Positions 52,399-60,563 of a stretch of 64,000 bases of DNA are shown piece by piece. Source of the stretch: Aliiglaciecola sp. LCG003 (lineage in GTDB: Bacteria > Pseudomonadota > Gammaproteobacteria > Enterobacterales > Alteromonadaceae). Below the pieces are notes generated by a model. That model did not search any database and had not been told where the DNA came from. It was given only the letters and a program-made list of their open reading frames with translations. The stretch spans positions 3,100,001 through 3,164,000 of the forward strand of contig NZ_CP128185.1 of the NCBI RefSeq assembly GCF_030316135.1. The letters run 5' to 3'. The position numbers and the translations under genes are program-made. Position 1 is the stretch's first letter. Each line of letters opens with the position of its first letter.

Positions 52399-54498
52399 TT
52401 ATTGACCCACCGAACTGACAATCCGAATTTGCTTGTCGTTTGGTATTTCTTGGTAGGACAAGACGTGCAGTCCCATCACTGAATGTTTGAAGAACTTTGA
52501 TAACACAGGACGTAACATGCCTGATGTCAACAACACTGCTGGCTCTCCTTCCAATTCTCGTTGTTGAGAGGCTTCACTGAGGGAATGTTGTAATTTCTCA
52601 GCTAATCCAGGCTCAATACCTGCACCATCTTCACCACCGGCTTGCAATGACTGGTGCAACATCTGTTCCAACTCAGGTGCCAAAGTTATGACGGGCAGTT
52701 CAGCTTCATTATTATTGATTTCTTGGACTATGAGTCTTTTCAGTGAAATTCGCACTGCTGAGACTAAAACATCAGGGTCTTGCGTACGTGGGCCATACTC
52801 ACATAATGTTTGCACTATGCTACGCATATCTCTAATAGGCACACCTTCATACAACAGAGTTTGTAGGACTTTCACCACCGTACTAAGTGGTAACAAATCT
52901 GGCACTAAACCTTCGACTAATTTGGGACTTGATTTGGCTAACATATCAAGTAGCTGCTGGACTTCTTCATGGCCAAGTAATTGATAGGCATTATTGGTCA
53001 GCAATTGACTCAGATGTGTCGCCACCACAGTGGCAGAATCAACTACCGTGTAACCTAACGTCTGTGCATGTTCACGTTGCTCAGGGCGGATCCATACCGC
53101 ATCCAAGCCAAATGCAGGATCTTTGGTCGCTTTACCTTCCAACTTACCAAAAACCTGGCCGGGGTTGATCGCCAATTCATCATCATGACTAATTTCAGCA
53201 TCGCCTACGGTCACGCCCAGCATGGCAATAGTGTAACTATTTGGGCTCAAATCTAGGTTGTCACGGATATGCACGGGCGGGATTAAAAAGCCCAACTCTT
53301 GAGATAACTTCTTCCTGACCCCTTTAATACGGGTCAGCAACTCGCCACCTTGGGTTTTATCAACTAGCGGAATAAGCCTGTAACCCACTTCCAACCCTAT
53401 GGTGTCAACATGCTGTACATCATCCCAACCAAGCTCTTTGATTTCAGCTGGTTGTAAGCTTTGTTCCGGCAACTTATCCAAGGATTTTGGTTCTTCCGCT
53501 GCCTTCTTAGCGCTCCAAGTATTGAAATAAGCAACACCACCCACTACGGCACTAAATCCTAAGAAAGCAATATGTGGCATACCTGGCACTATACCCATTA
53601 CGAACAAAATACCCGAGGTCACATACAATGCTTTTTGATTACCCAATTGACGCTTCATTTCCGCGCCCATCTCTTGTGAGTCATTTTCACGGGTAACGAT
53701 GATTGCGGTAGCTACCGATAGTAATAGCGAAGGTATTTGCGCCACTAGACCATCACCAATGGTAAGTAGAGTATAAATCTCGATGGCATCACCAAACGCC
53801 AAATCGTGTTGAATAATACCGATGAATAAACCACCAACAATATTAATCAACATGATGAATAGCCCTGCAACGGCATCACCTTTAACGAACTTAGAGGCAC
53901 CATCCATGGAACCGTAAAAATCCGCTTCTGAAGTAATTTCTAGGCGTCTGATGCGGGCTTCATCTTGATCGATATAACCAGCATTTAGGTCTGCATCAAT
54001 CGCCATTTGCTTACCTGGCATAGCATCCAAGGTAAAGCGAGCGCTTACTTCGGATATCCGCCCGGCACCGGCAGTAACAACTTTAAAATTGATGATCAGT
54101 AGTATGGCGAATACCACTATACCTACTGCATAATTGCCACCGATTACGACCGCACCAAAAGCTTCAATGACTTTCCCTGCCGCATCCCCACCTTCATGAC
54201 CTTCCAGTAATACGATACGAGTTGAGGCGACATTCAAGGCAAGTCGCAATACCGTAGCGATTAGCAAGACTAATGGGAAGATACCGAAATCCACCGGTTT
54301 TTTGGTAAAAACCGATACCAGGATCACCATCAATGACAATGCGATATTAAAACTGAAGAGGATGTCGAGTAAAAATGCAGGCATTGGCAAGATCACCATA
54401 CCCATAATGGCCAAGACCACCAGAGGTGCACCCACGCCACCAGTAAATTGCTTTACTTGATTTTTATCAACGCTATTTAATAAGCCAGTAAGTTGCAT
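52399..54498 (-). CDS. flhA: Flagellar type III export protein FlhA
   Basis: About 699 residues. The N-terminal half has eight membrane spans starting VVLAIMGMVILPMPAFLLDILFSFNIAL; the FHIPEP region is represented by RFTLDAMPGKQMAIDADLNAG. The C-terminal half is the cytoplasmic ring that binds export chaperones. The frame runs to 54546, but a sigma-54 promoter at 54539-54554 makes that impossible for its transcript; the ATG at 54498 is 30 bases past the expected start of transcription. flhB, usually upstream, is not in the window; a PEP-CTERM gene stands there. Confidence 0.96.
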   Translation of the reverse strand: MQLTGLLNSVDKNQVKQFTGGVGAPLVVLAIMGMVILPMPAFLLDILFSFNIALSLMVILVSVFTKKPVDFGIFPLVLLIATVLRLALNVASTRIVLLEGHEGGDAAGKVIEAFGAVVIGGNYAVGIVVFAILLIINFKVVTAGAGRISEVSARFTLDAMPGKQMAIDADLNAGYIDQDEARIRRLEITSEADFYGSMDGASKFVKGDAVAGLFIMLINIVGGLFIGIIQHDLAFGDAIEIYTLLTIGDGLVAQIPSLLLSVATAIIVTRENDSQEMGAEMKRQLGNQKALYVTSGILFVMGIVPGMPHIAFLGFSAVVGGVAYFNTWSAKKAAEEPKSLDKLPEQSLQPAEIKELGWDDVQHVDTIGLEVGYRLIPLVDKTQGGELLTRIKGVRKKLSQELGFLIPPVHIRDNLDLSPNSYTIAMLGVTVGDAEISHDDELAINPGQVFGKLEGKATKDPAFGLDAVWIRPEQREHAQTLGYTVVDSATVVATHLSQLLTNNAYQLLGHEEVQQLLDMLAKSSPKLVEGLVPDLLPLSTVVKVLQTLLYEGVPIRDMRSIVQTLCEYGPRTQDPDVLVSAVRISLKRLIVQEINNNEAELPVITLAPELEQMLHQSLQAGGEDGAGIEPGLAEKLQHSLSEASQQRELEGEPAVLLTSGMLRPVLSKFFKHSVMGLHVLSYQEIPNDKQIRIVSSVGQ

Positions 54499-54538
54499 AT
54501 AACGAGTTTTTGACGGTGTGAGAGAATAACAGTGGGAT

Positions 54539-54554
54539 TGCAACAACTGAGCCA
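54539..54554 (-). promoter_or_regulatory. Sigma-54 promoter of the flhA-flhF-flhG-fliA-che operon
   Basis: On the minus strand TGGCTC-N5-TTGCA matches TGGCAC-N5-TTGCA with one change, with GG and GC correctly spaced. The transcript should start near 54528. Sigma-54 with a FleQ/FlrA-type activator commonly drives this operon in polar flagellates. Confidence 0.8.
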
Positions 54555-54602
54555 GCTTTTAGTAAAAGCCGTAAACAACAATATTTTAATAGTCAAAAAT
54601 AA

Positions 54603-54626
54603 AAAACCCAGCCGAAGCTGGGTTTT
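54603..54626 (-). terminator. Intrinsic terminator after the first PEP-CTERM gene
   Basis: Stem AAAACCCAGC/GCTGGGTTTT with a CGAA loop (TTCG read on the minus strand) flanked by A and T runs. It lies 18 bases past the stop and isolates flhA from the PEP-CTERM gene. Confidence 0.88.
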
Positions 54627-54643
54627 CATCATTCAAAAGCGTC

Positions 54644-55249
54644 TTATTTAGCAGAAACTTTTCTGCGAACTAGTAGACCTAGGCCAGCTAGCATTAGCAA
54701 TAATGCAGAAGGCTCTGGCACATAAGTAACAGCGCCAAGATTAGTTTCAGCAAACGCAACTGGGAATACGTCTTCGATATCACCGTTTACGTCATAGAAA
54801 ATTTCATCTAACACCATGAAACCACCAAAAGCACTAAGCTCAAGCGCTAGTACGTAATCAGGTGAAGCACCGAAAAGGTTAAATTCGTCAACAAAAAAAT
54901 CTAAACCTGCAAACGGATTGAACATATCAATACCGGCAGTTAATAGCTGAGGTGAAAACTCTGCTGATACAGCATCAGATAAGCCAAGGGACAAAGTACC
55001 AGGGCTAAGATCAAGGACGGTAGATTCAGCGCTTAAAAAGCCAAAGTCATCTGCATCATCAGTATTATAGGTAATAGAACCGATTAATTGGTTTGCACCT
55101 TCAACAATCCCGTAAGGGTTTGAATCTGCAAAATCAACAGACACATAGATGTCCTGTTTGATGATTGCGCCTGCACTGGCGGTCATAGACATGCCAAGAG
55201 TAGAAACGATTAAACCTGTAGCAAGCAAAACTTTATTCAAATACTTCAT
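54644..55249 (-). CDS. PEP-CTERM sorting domain protein
   Basis: 201 residues. It has a Sec signal peptide (1-27, ending TASAGA), an Asp/Phe-rich secreted domain of unknown fold, and a C-terminal exosortase signal: VPEPSALLLMLAGLGLLVRRK, that is the VPEP motif, a membrane span and a basic tail. Exosortase would cut at the motif and pass the protein on, probably to the cell surface or matrix. A sigma-54-type promoter is seen upstream. No exosortase gene is in the window. Confidence 0.92.
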   Translation of the reverse strand: MKYLNKVLLATGLIVSTLGMSMTASAGAIIKQDIYVSVDFADSNPYGIVEGANQLIGSITYNTDDADDFGFLSAESTVLDLSPGTLSLGLSDAVSAEFSPQLLTAGIDMFNPFAGLDFFVDEFNLFGASPDYVLALELSAFGGFMVLDEIFYDVNGDIEDVFPVAFAETNLGAVTYVPEPSALLLMLAGLGLLVRRKVSAK

Positions 55250-55359
55250 AAGTGGGCCTTATATTTTTTGTAATCTGGATTGGTGTATCCGATCATTCTT
55301 GTTGTTTTAATAATTGTTACGCGATCACTTTTTGTGAATGTGACCTCTACCGACTTTAA

Positions 55360-55375
55360 AGCAAATAACGAACCA
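55360..55375 (-). promoter_or_regulatory. Sigma-54-type promoter of the first PEP-CTERM gene
   Basis: On the minus strand TGGTTC-N5-TTGCT matches TGGCAC-N5-TTGCW at 8 or 9 of the fixed positions, with GG and GC correctly spaced. It would give a leader of about 100 bases. Confidence 0.58.
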
Positions 55376-55456
55376 ATATTTATTTTCCATAAATTTCAAC
55401 AAGTTACTATTAGGCTTGGTTTACTAATAGATAAATCCGTTAAAATTATTGACACT

Positions 55457-56281
55457 TTATTTAGTTTTCGGCGCCGCATCAGGCTGATCATCCTCATGTG
55501 AGGAATGATCATTTTCATCACTACTGAAGTCCGCATCATGTTCTTCGTGATCACCCACCACATCTTCCAACCTAACTTTATCGACGCTTCGGAAAGTATT
55601 GATGGGGCCGGCCAATGCATAAAGTGCAAAGACAAGGAATAAAATTAATGAAGGTTCTGTAGCCACCACCACAAATACCAACATAACCAATAGGATAGCT
55701 ACAAAAGGCACTTTGCCATGCAGATTAAGTTCTTTAAAAGAATTGTATTTAAAGTTACTGACCATCAACAAACCAGCCAGACCTGTCACCAAAGCAACAA
55801 TAATACCGTTATCACTTCCTCTAAGACCATATTCCTCACCTACCCAGACCAACCCTGCGACTAACGCCGCAGCCGCCGGGCTGGCTAAGCCTTGGAAGAA
55901 ACGTTTATCCGCCACACCTAGCTGAGTATTAAAGCGCGCCAAACGCAGGGCAGCGCCAGCGACATAGATAAAGGCTGCTAACCAACCTATTTTGCCTAAA
56001 TCAGCCAACCCCCAATTATAGGCAACCAGTGCTGGGGCCATACCAAAAGACACCATATCGGCCATTGAGTCGTATTCGGCGCCAAATTCACTTTGAGTAT
56101 TGGTCATGCGCGCTACGCGGCCGTCCAGACCATCAAAAATCATCGCGATAAAAATCGCTACAGCCGCTGCTTCAAAACGGCCATTCATTGACGCTACAAC
56201 TGCATAGAATCCAGAAAAAAGTCCCGCAGTGGTTAGCAAGTTAGGTAATAAGTAAATACCTTTACGTTTAGATTCAGTCAT
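55457..56281 (-). CDS. pssA: CDP-diacylglycerol-serine O-phosphatidyltransferase (type II)
   Basis: About 274 residues. The CDP-alcohol phosphotransferase motif is DGRVAR, then GAEYDSMAD (pattern D-G-x2-A-R-x8-G-x3-D-x3-D), and 7-8 membrane spans follow. It makes phosphatidylserine, the precursor of phosphatidylethanolamine. The ATG at 56281 with AGGAGG 4 bases upstream is clearly the start. The C-terminal 35 residues are rich in Asp, Glu and His (DHEEHDADFSSDENDHSSHE), unlike most homologues. Flanked on both sides by PEP-CTERM genes. Confidence 0.94.
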   Translation of the reverse strand: MTESKRKGIYLLPNLLTTAGLFSGFYAVVASMNGRFEAAAVAIFIAMIFDGLDGRVARMTNTQSEFGAEYDSMADMVSFGMAPALVAYNWGLADLGKIGWLAAFIYVAGAALRLARFNTQLGVADKRFFQGLASPAAAALVAGLVWVGEEYGLRGSDNGIIVALVTGLAGLLMVSNFKYNSFKELNLHGKVPFVAILLVMLVFVVVATEPSLILFLVFALYALAGPINTFRSVDKVRLEDVVGDHEEHDADFSSDENDHSSHEDDQPDAAPKTK

Positions 56282-56516
56282 TAGTCCTCCTAAATTAGGC
56301 TCACAAGATACCATAACGTCTAGGATACGGTACAAGGGAAAAACAAGATTTTTCAAATAGAATAGCGATCCCTAGCGTAATTGGTTAGAATTGTGTCACT
56401 ATTTACCGGCAGTGTGAAAGTTAAGTGTCTGGAATTTTTACACCAGCACTTTAGCTTTACCTTAACCACAGCGAATAACATTGAAAAGCCATTGTTTTTA
56501 AACGGTTTTATAAAAC

Positions 56517-56532
56517 TGGAACAATAGTTGCT
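56517..56532 (+). promoter_or_regulatory. Sigma-54 promoter of the second PEP-CTERM gene
   Basis: TGGAAC-N5-TTGCT matches TGGCAC-N5-TTGCW with one change and correct spacing. Transcription would start near 56543, 60 bases before the ATG. The rest of the 321-base gap to pssA (56282-56602) shows no gene. Confidence 0.76.
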
Positions 56533-56602
56533 TAACTCGGATCAGAGATATTTTGAAATCGGTACGGTGACATCCGTAGCTTCGAAAATTAGGACGCACA
56601 AT

Positions 56603-57412
56603 ATGTTTAAAAGAGCAGTAACAGGTTTTTTTGTGTTATCGATAGCAAGTTTGGCTAACGCATCCACCACGACTTACACTCCGCAAGATTGGAATCTAAC
56701 ATCCTCTAATGTCAGCATCAGCGGTAACCAAATCTATAAATCTGCCGGGGCGAACGGTGTGAAAATCACCGCTTGGGCTAACTCTGGTAATTTCGGCGTA
56801 TGTGGGACGGGTCCTGAATGTGATCCAGGTTCAGCATCTTACGACCAAGACCCCTTTCTTGAGCGTGCGCAGCTTACCAGTTACAGCAGTGGTATTGGCG
56901 CGATTAATGCCGACGACAGCACCAGTGATCCGCATCATGCATTGGATAACAAAGGCAGTAACACCAACTGGGCTGAGTTTGACATGGTATTGTTTGAATT
57001 CGATACCGCAGTAGAACTGACCGGTTTGCGTGCTGGTTGGGCAAGCAACGATTCTGATATGACTGTACTTGGTTACACTGGCTCAACCGCTTTAGATACC
57101 AATACACCTTTCGCTTCAGATGATAAATGGAGTGATCTTGTAGGCAAGGGTTGGGGCTACCATACTGATGTCATGAACCTTGGTGTAAATAATACTAAAA
57201 CTATTGCTCCCGGTTTTGAATCTAAATATTGGTTAGTTGGCGTGTACAATCCAGTATTTACTGGCGCAACGAATAGCAGTTGGGATGCAGTCAAGTTAAG
57301 CATGGTTTCAACCAGAAAGGCTGACAGTCAAACTAGCGTGCCAGAGCCAGCTACTTTCGCCTTGATGTTGGCTGGTGTTGCAGCTTTATTGAGACGTAAA
57401 AAGACGGTATAA
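56603..57412 (+). CDS. PEP-CTERM exosortase-dependent surface protein (XDP1-like)
   Basis: About 269 residues from the ATG at 56603, which has AGGA 9 bases upstream; the longer frame crosses the promoter. Signal peptide 1-21 (ending SLANA), a Ser/Thr/Asn-rich domain with Trp-rich segments (TYTPQDWNLTSSNVSISG, WAEFDMVLFEFD) and a C-terminal VPEPATFALMLAGVAALLRRK sorting signal. It resembles the exosortase-dependent surface proteins XDP1 of Alteromonadales, judged from memory of the family. Its function is unknown; such proteins are thought to go to the surface or matrix. Confidence 0.85.
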   Translation: MFKRAVTGFFVLSIASLANASTTTYTPQDWNLTSSNVSISGNQIYKSAGANGVKITAWANSGNFGVCGTGPECDPGSASYDQDPFLERAQLTSYSSGIGAINADDSTSDPHHALDNKGSNTNWAEFDMVLFEFDTAVELTGLRAGWASNDSDMTVLGYTGSTALDTNTPFASDDKWSDLVGKGWGYHTDVMNLGVNNTKTIAPGFESKYWLVGVYNPVFTGATNSSWDAVKLSMVSTRKADSQTSVPEPATFALMLAGVAALLRRKKTV

Positions 57413-57428
57413 GCCAAATAATTCCAAG

Positions 57429-57450
57429 AAAAGACGGTTCGCCGTCTTTT
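57429..57450 (+). terminator. Intrinsic terminator after the second PEP-CTERM gene
   Basis: A 9-bp stem AAAAGACGG/CCGTCTTTT with a stable TTCG loop and a T run, 17 bases past the stop. The next gene therefore has its own promoter. Confidence 0.9.
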
Positions 57451-57538
57451 TTTATGCCTGAAATCCCTGTGCTAAATGACAAATACCCCGTTTACCTTGA
57501 TGTGCAATATGAATACATCTAATGTTATTCTTGCGCTT

Positions 57539-57555
57539 CAAGTCTATATGACTTG
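57539..57555. promoter_or_regulatory. Inverted repeat upstream of the PrsT gene
   Basis: CAAGTC-TATAT-GACTTG is a perfect 6-bp inverted repeat with a 5-base centre, 38 bases before the ATG. It overlaps the area where a promoter would be expected and may be an operator. No clear sigma-54 site is present here. Confidence 0.4.
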
Positions 57556-57592
57556 TTATACCCTACGGGTGTAAAAATCTCGACTTTGCTGT

Positions 57593-60436
57593 ATGTTAAG
57601 CAGCTTAAATAAAGTTTCAAATCAAAATTTCATTGTGAGAATTAATGTGTTGAACGTATTGAAGGCGCTGACTTTTGTTAGCCTACTACTAGTCCCTTGT
57701 TATAGTCAGGCTGAAAACAGCAGCGAATATTATGAAAAAGCCTTGAAATCGTTTCAAGCCAATGATTTTGAAGCATCCTATATCCATTTGAAGAATAGTT
57801 TAAAAGAAAATGAAGATAACCTACCAGCCAAAATACTCATGGGTAGAGTGCTGCTTATTAGTGGGTATTTAGTTGAAGCTGAAGATGTATTACAAGAAGC
57901 ACTCAGTGCCGGCGCCGACCCCAGTCTAGTTGCAGATCCGCTAGGTAAGGTTTGGCTGTTCACCAATCAAAATGAAAAGATTGTCGATGCAGAATTTAAC
58001 AATCTAACACCTCAAAGTAGCACTGATTGGCAAATCATTGTTGCCACAGCTCAACTAAATATGGGTAACATCGCCGGAGCGAGAAAAGAATACCAAAGCG
58101 CTCTGATCACTGAACCGACCAATGTCAGAACTTTAAACGCATTGGCCTCACTTGAAATCCGCGACGAAAATTATCCAACCAGTAAAGACTATCTAAACAG
58201 ATCATTTATGGTTGAACCAAACAATCCGCAAACCTGGTTATTACAAGGTAATTATTATTTACGTCAACAGCAAATAGCCGAAGCCATCTCCGCCTACCAG
58301 AAAAGCTATGCCATTGACCCAGAAGACCCGGTTATCAAGCGTTCATTGGTGACGGCGCATTTACAAAACCAAGATGTCGACGCAGCGAAAGCCTTATTAA
58401 ACAAAATACTAGAACAAACCCCAGGGGACCCGACAGCTATGCTGTTAAAGGCATGGTTGCTGGCCAAAAATCAAATGAGTGACGAAGCCGCCAAAGAGCT
58501 TGAAAATTTGAGCGCTCAGTTGGCTGGGTTGAGCGGTGAAGTGCTGCAAAACGACCCTTCTCTATTGTACGTTAGCGCTTTATCTGCTTATGCCCTACAA
58601 AATTATCGGCAGGCCAAAGTACACTTTATTCAGTATCTAACGTTCGTCCCAAACCATATTGAAGCAATTGCGTTACTTGCTAAAACCCATATTAAACTGA
58701 ACGAACCCAAGCCCGCGCTGGAAGCTATGCAGCGTCATGAACGCCAATTAATGGAAAAAATTGACACCGCACTTTTGTTAGCGGAACTGTATCTAGCCAA
58801 TGACAAGTCATTCAAAGCGGTTGATATTATAAGTCGCCTCAAATCCCAATACCCTAACGACCCCAGCGTCGAATTACTCGACATTAAAACCTTAATGTCT
58901 CGTGGAAAGTACGATTTGGCACTAGAAAAGCTGGATGCATCTGAACATAGCCAACGAAATATTGGTTATATTATGACTAGGACTCAATTATATATTGAGA
59001 CCGGAAGGTTCGCGGAAGCTGATGCAATCGCGAATAAATTATTAGAAGTATCACCAGATAACATCAATTTTCTCAACCTCAAAGCGGCGATTCAAATTAA
59101 ATTAAAACAGTTCGCAAAGGCTGAAGAATATTTAGATAAAGCTCTATTAATCAATCCAGAGCATTTCTCAGCCCGTTTTAACAAAGCCAATATTCTTAGC
59201 GCCAAGGGGGATCACGAAAAGGCGCTGAAGCTAGCCTTAGAATTGAATACTATTCAGCCAGATTCAGTTAATGTTTTAGTCTTGCTGGCCCGCAGTCAAT
59301 TCAATAATGACGACGCCAATGCGGCAATTGATAATCTTAAACGAGTATTGGAAAAAGATATCGATAACTTGCCAGCCTTAGAGTTACTTACCGCCGTTTA
59401 TACGCAGCAAGGTGATACTGAGAGAGCCTTACGTCAAATCAATATTGCGATCAAGACCCGTCCCGATGAACCCAAGTACCAAATGCAACGAGCACAACTT
59501 TATTTGACCTTAAAGCAGCATGACCGAGCTAAACGAGAATTGCGTAAGATCAATCAATTAGTTGAGAAGGATCCCGTAGCCCTAGTAGAGTTGAGTAAGA
59601 TTCAATTTAGAGCTGGAGAACTAGACGATGCCAAGAAAAGCATTGCCGATGCGTATGCCATTCACCCAGACAGTTTCTTCTTGGCCACAGAATACGTTAG
59701 GCTGCATCTTGCTAGCAATGATTTGACCAGTGCCCGTGCCATGTTATCTAAATGGTTGAAGCTACGTGCAGGTGATCCACAATTGTTAGTTTTATCCGGC
59801 GATGTCTATAGCGCCCAGCAAAAAACAACTGAGGCGGCTCAGGAATATCTCAAGGCGTTGGAAGGTACTAGTAATTACCAAAATGCTTTGCTCAAACTCT
59901 ATCAACTCGCCTCCCGAGGAGTTGCTGCTAAGGAGTTTGAACAGAAGTTAATTCAAATAGTGGACAGGGCACCGGAATACTATTTTTCACGAAATCTGCT
60001 AGCTGACTTTTATGTTAACCAAGGTAGATTAGACGACGCCTTACCCCACTATGACAAGCTTTTAGACGTTAAGCCGCTAGTCAATCAGATGTTTATTCTG
60101 AACAATTTGGCCAACATTTACATCAACAAAGATTTGTCTAAAGCGGAACAATATATTAATCAGGCACTTGAAATTGGCAATGAAAATGCTGCTTTGTTTG
60201 ACACCTACGGCTGGATAACTGCCCTCAAAGGCCAACATGAACAAGCACTAACGATTTTACGAAAATCTTTTGCAATGAACTCTGATGACCCTTCTAATCA
60301 GTATCACCTAGCTTATACCTTGCATAAACTTGGACGTGACACAGAAGCCAAGACCTCTTTGAACCGTGCTCTGTCCTCGCCCCGCTACTTCATCGAAAAG
60401 GATGCTGCACAAGCACTACTTGAACAACTCCAATAG
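57593..60436 (+). CDS. prsT: XrtA/PEP-CTERM system TPR-repeat protein PrsT
   Basis: 947 residues, the size of the PrsT family (TIGR02917). An N-terminal signal (about 20-41, TFVSLLLVPCYSQA) is followed by some 20 tetratricopeptide repeats running to the end (for example WLLQGNYYLRQQQIAEAISAYQKSY). Family members are typed as lipoproteins, but the candidate lipobox LVPC has Pro at -1, so plain cleavage at SQA-E is as likely. PrsT goes with exosortase and exopolysaccharide loci and may help export matrix polymer. The start is not certain; GTG at 57647 is possible. Confidence 0.88.
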   Translation: MLSSLNKVSNQNFIVRINVLNVLKALTFVSLLLVPCYSQAENSSEYYEKALKSFQANDFEASYIHLKNSLKENEDNLPAKILMGRVLLISGYLVEAEDVLQEALSAGADPSLVADPLGKVWLFTNQNEKIVDAEFNNLTPQSSTDWQIIVATAQLNMGNIAGARKEYQSALITEPTNVRTLNALASLEIRDENYPTSKDYLNRSFMVEPNNPQTWLLQGNYYLRQQQIAEAISAYQKSYAIDPEDPVIKRSLVTAHLQNQDVDAAKALLNKILEQTPGDPTAMLLKAWLLAKNQMSDEAAKELENLSAQLAGLSGEVLQNDPSLLYVSALSAYALQNYRQAKVHFIQYLTFVPNHIEAIALLAKTHIKLNEPKPALEAMQRHERQLMEKIDTALLLAELYLANDKSFKAVDIISRLKSQYPNDPSVELLDIKTLMSRGKYDLALEKLDASEHSQRNIGYIMTRTQLYIETGRFAEADAIANKLLEVSPDNINFLNLKAAIQIKLKQFAKAEEYLDKALLINPEHFSARFNKANILSAKGDHEKALKLALELNTIQPDSVNVLVLLARSQFNNDDANAAIDNLKRVLEKDIDNLPALELLTAVYTQQGDTERALRQINIAIKTRPDEPKYQMQRAQLYLTLKQHDRAKRELRKINQLVEKDPVALVELSKIQFRAGELDDAKKSIADAYAIHPDSFFLATEYVRLHLASNDLTSARAMLSKWLKLRAGDPQLLVLSGDVYSAQQKTTEAAQEYLKALEGTSNYQNALLKLYQLASRGVAAKEFEQKLIQIVDRAPEYYFSRNLLADFYVNQGRLDDALPHYDKLLDVKPLVNQMFILNNLANIYINKDLSKAEQYINQALEIGNENAALFDTYGWITALKGQHEQALTILRKSFAMNSDDPSNQYHLAYTLHKLGRDTEAKTSLNRALSSPRYFIEKDAAQALLEQLQ

Positions 60437-60444
60437 TATTAAAA

Positions 60445-60464
60445 AAGCCGACGTAAGTCGGCTT
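60445..60464. terminator. Bidirectional terminator between prsT and clpB
   Basis: Stem AAGCCGAC/GTCGGCTT with a 4-base loop, with an A run before and a T run after, so it can work on both strands. It lies 9 bases past the prsT stop and serves the convergent clpB. Confidence 0.9.
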
Positions 60465-60563
60465 TTTTTGGCTAGTGATCAGGCAAGAACTGAAGTGACC
60501 CACGCTGATGTTAACAGTCAGCTTATCAAATCACCTCGCTATCAGTTGTGGGTTACCCAATAA

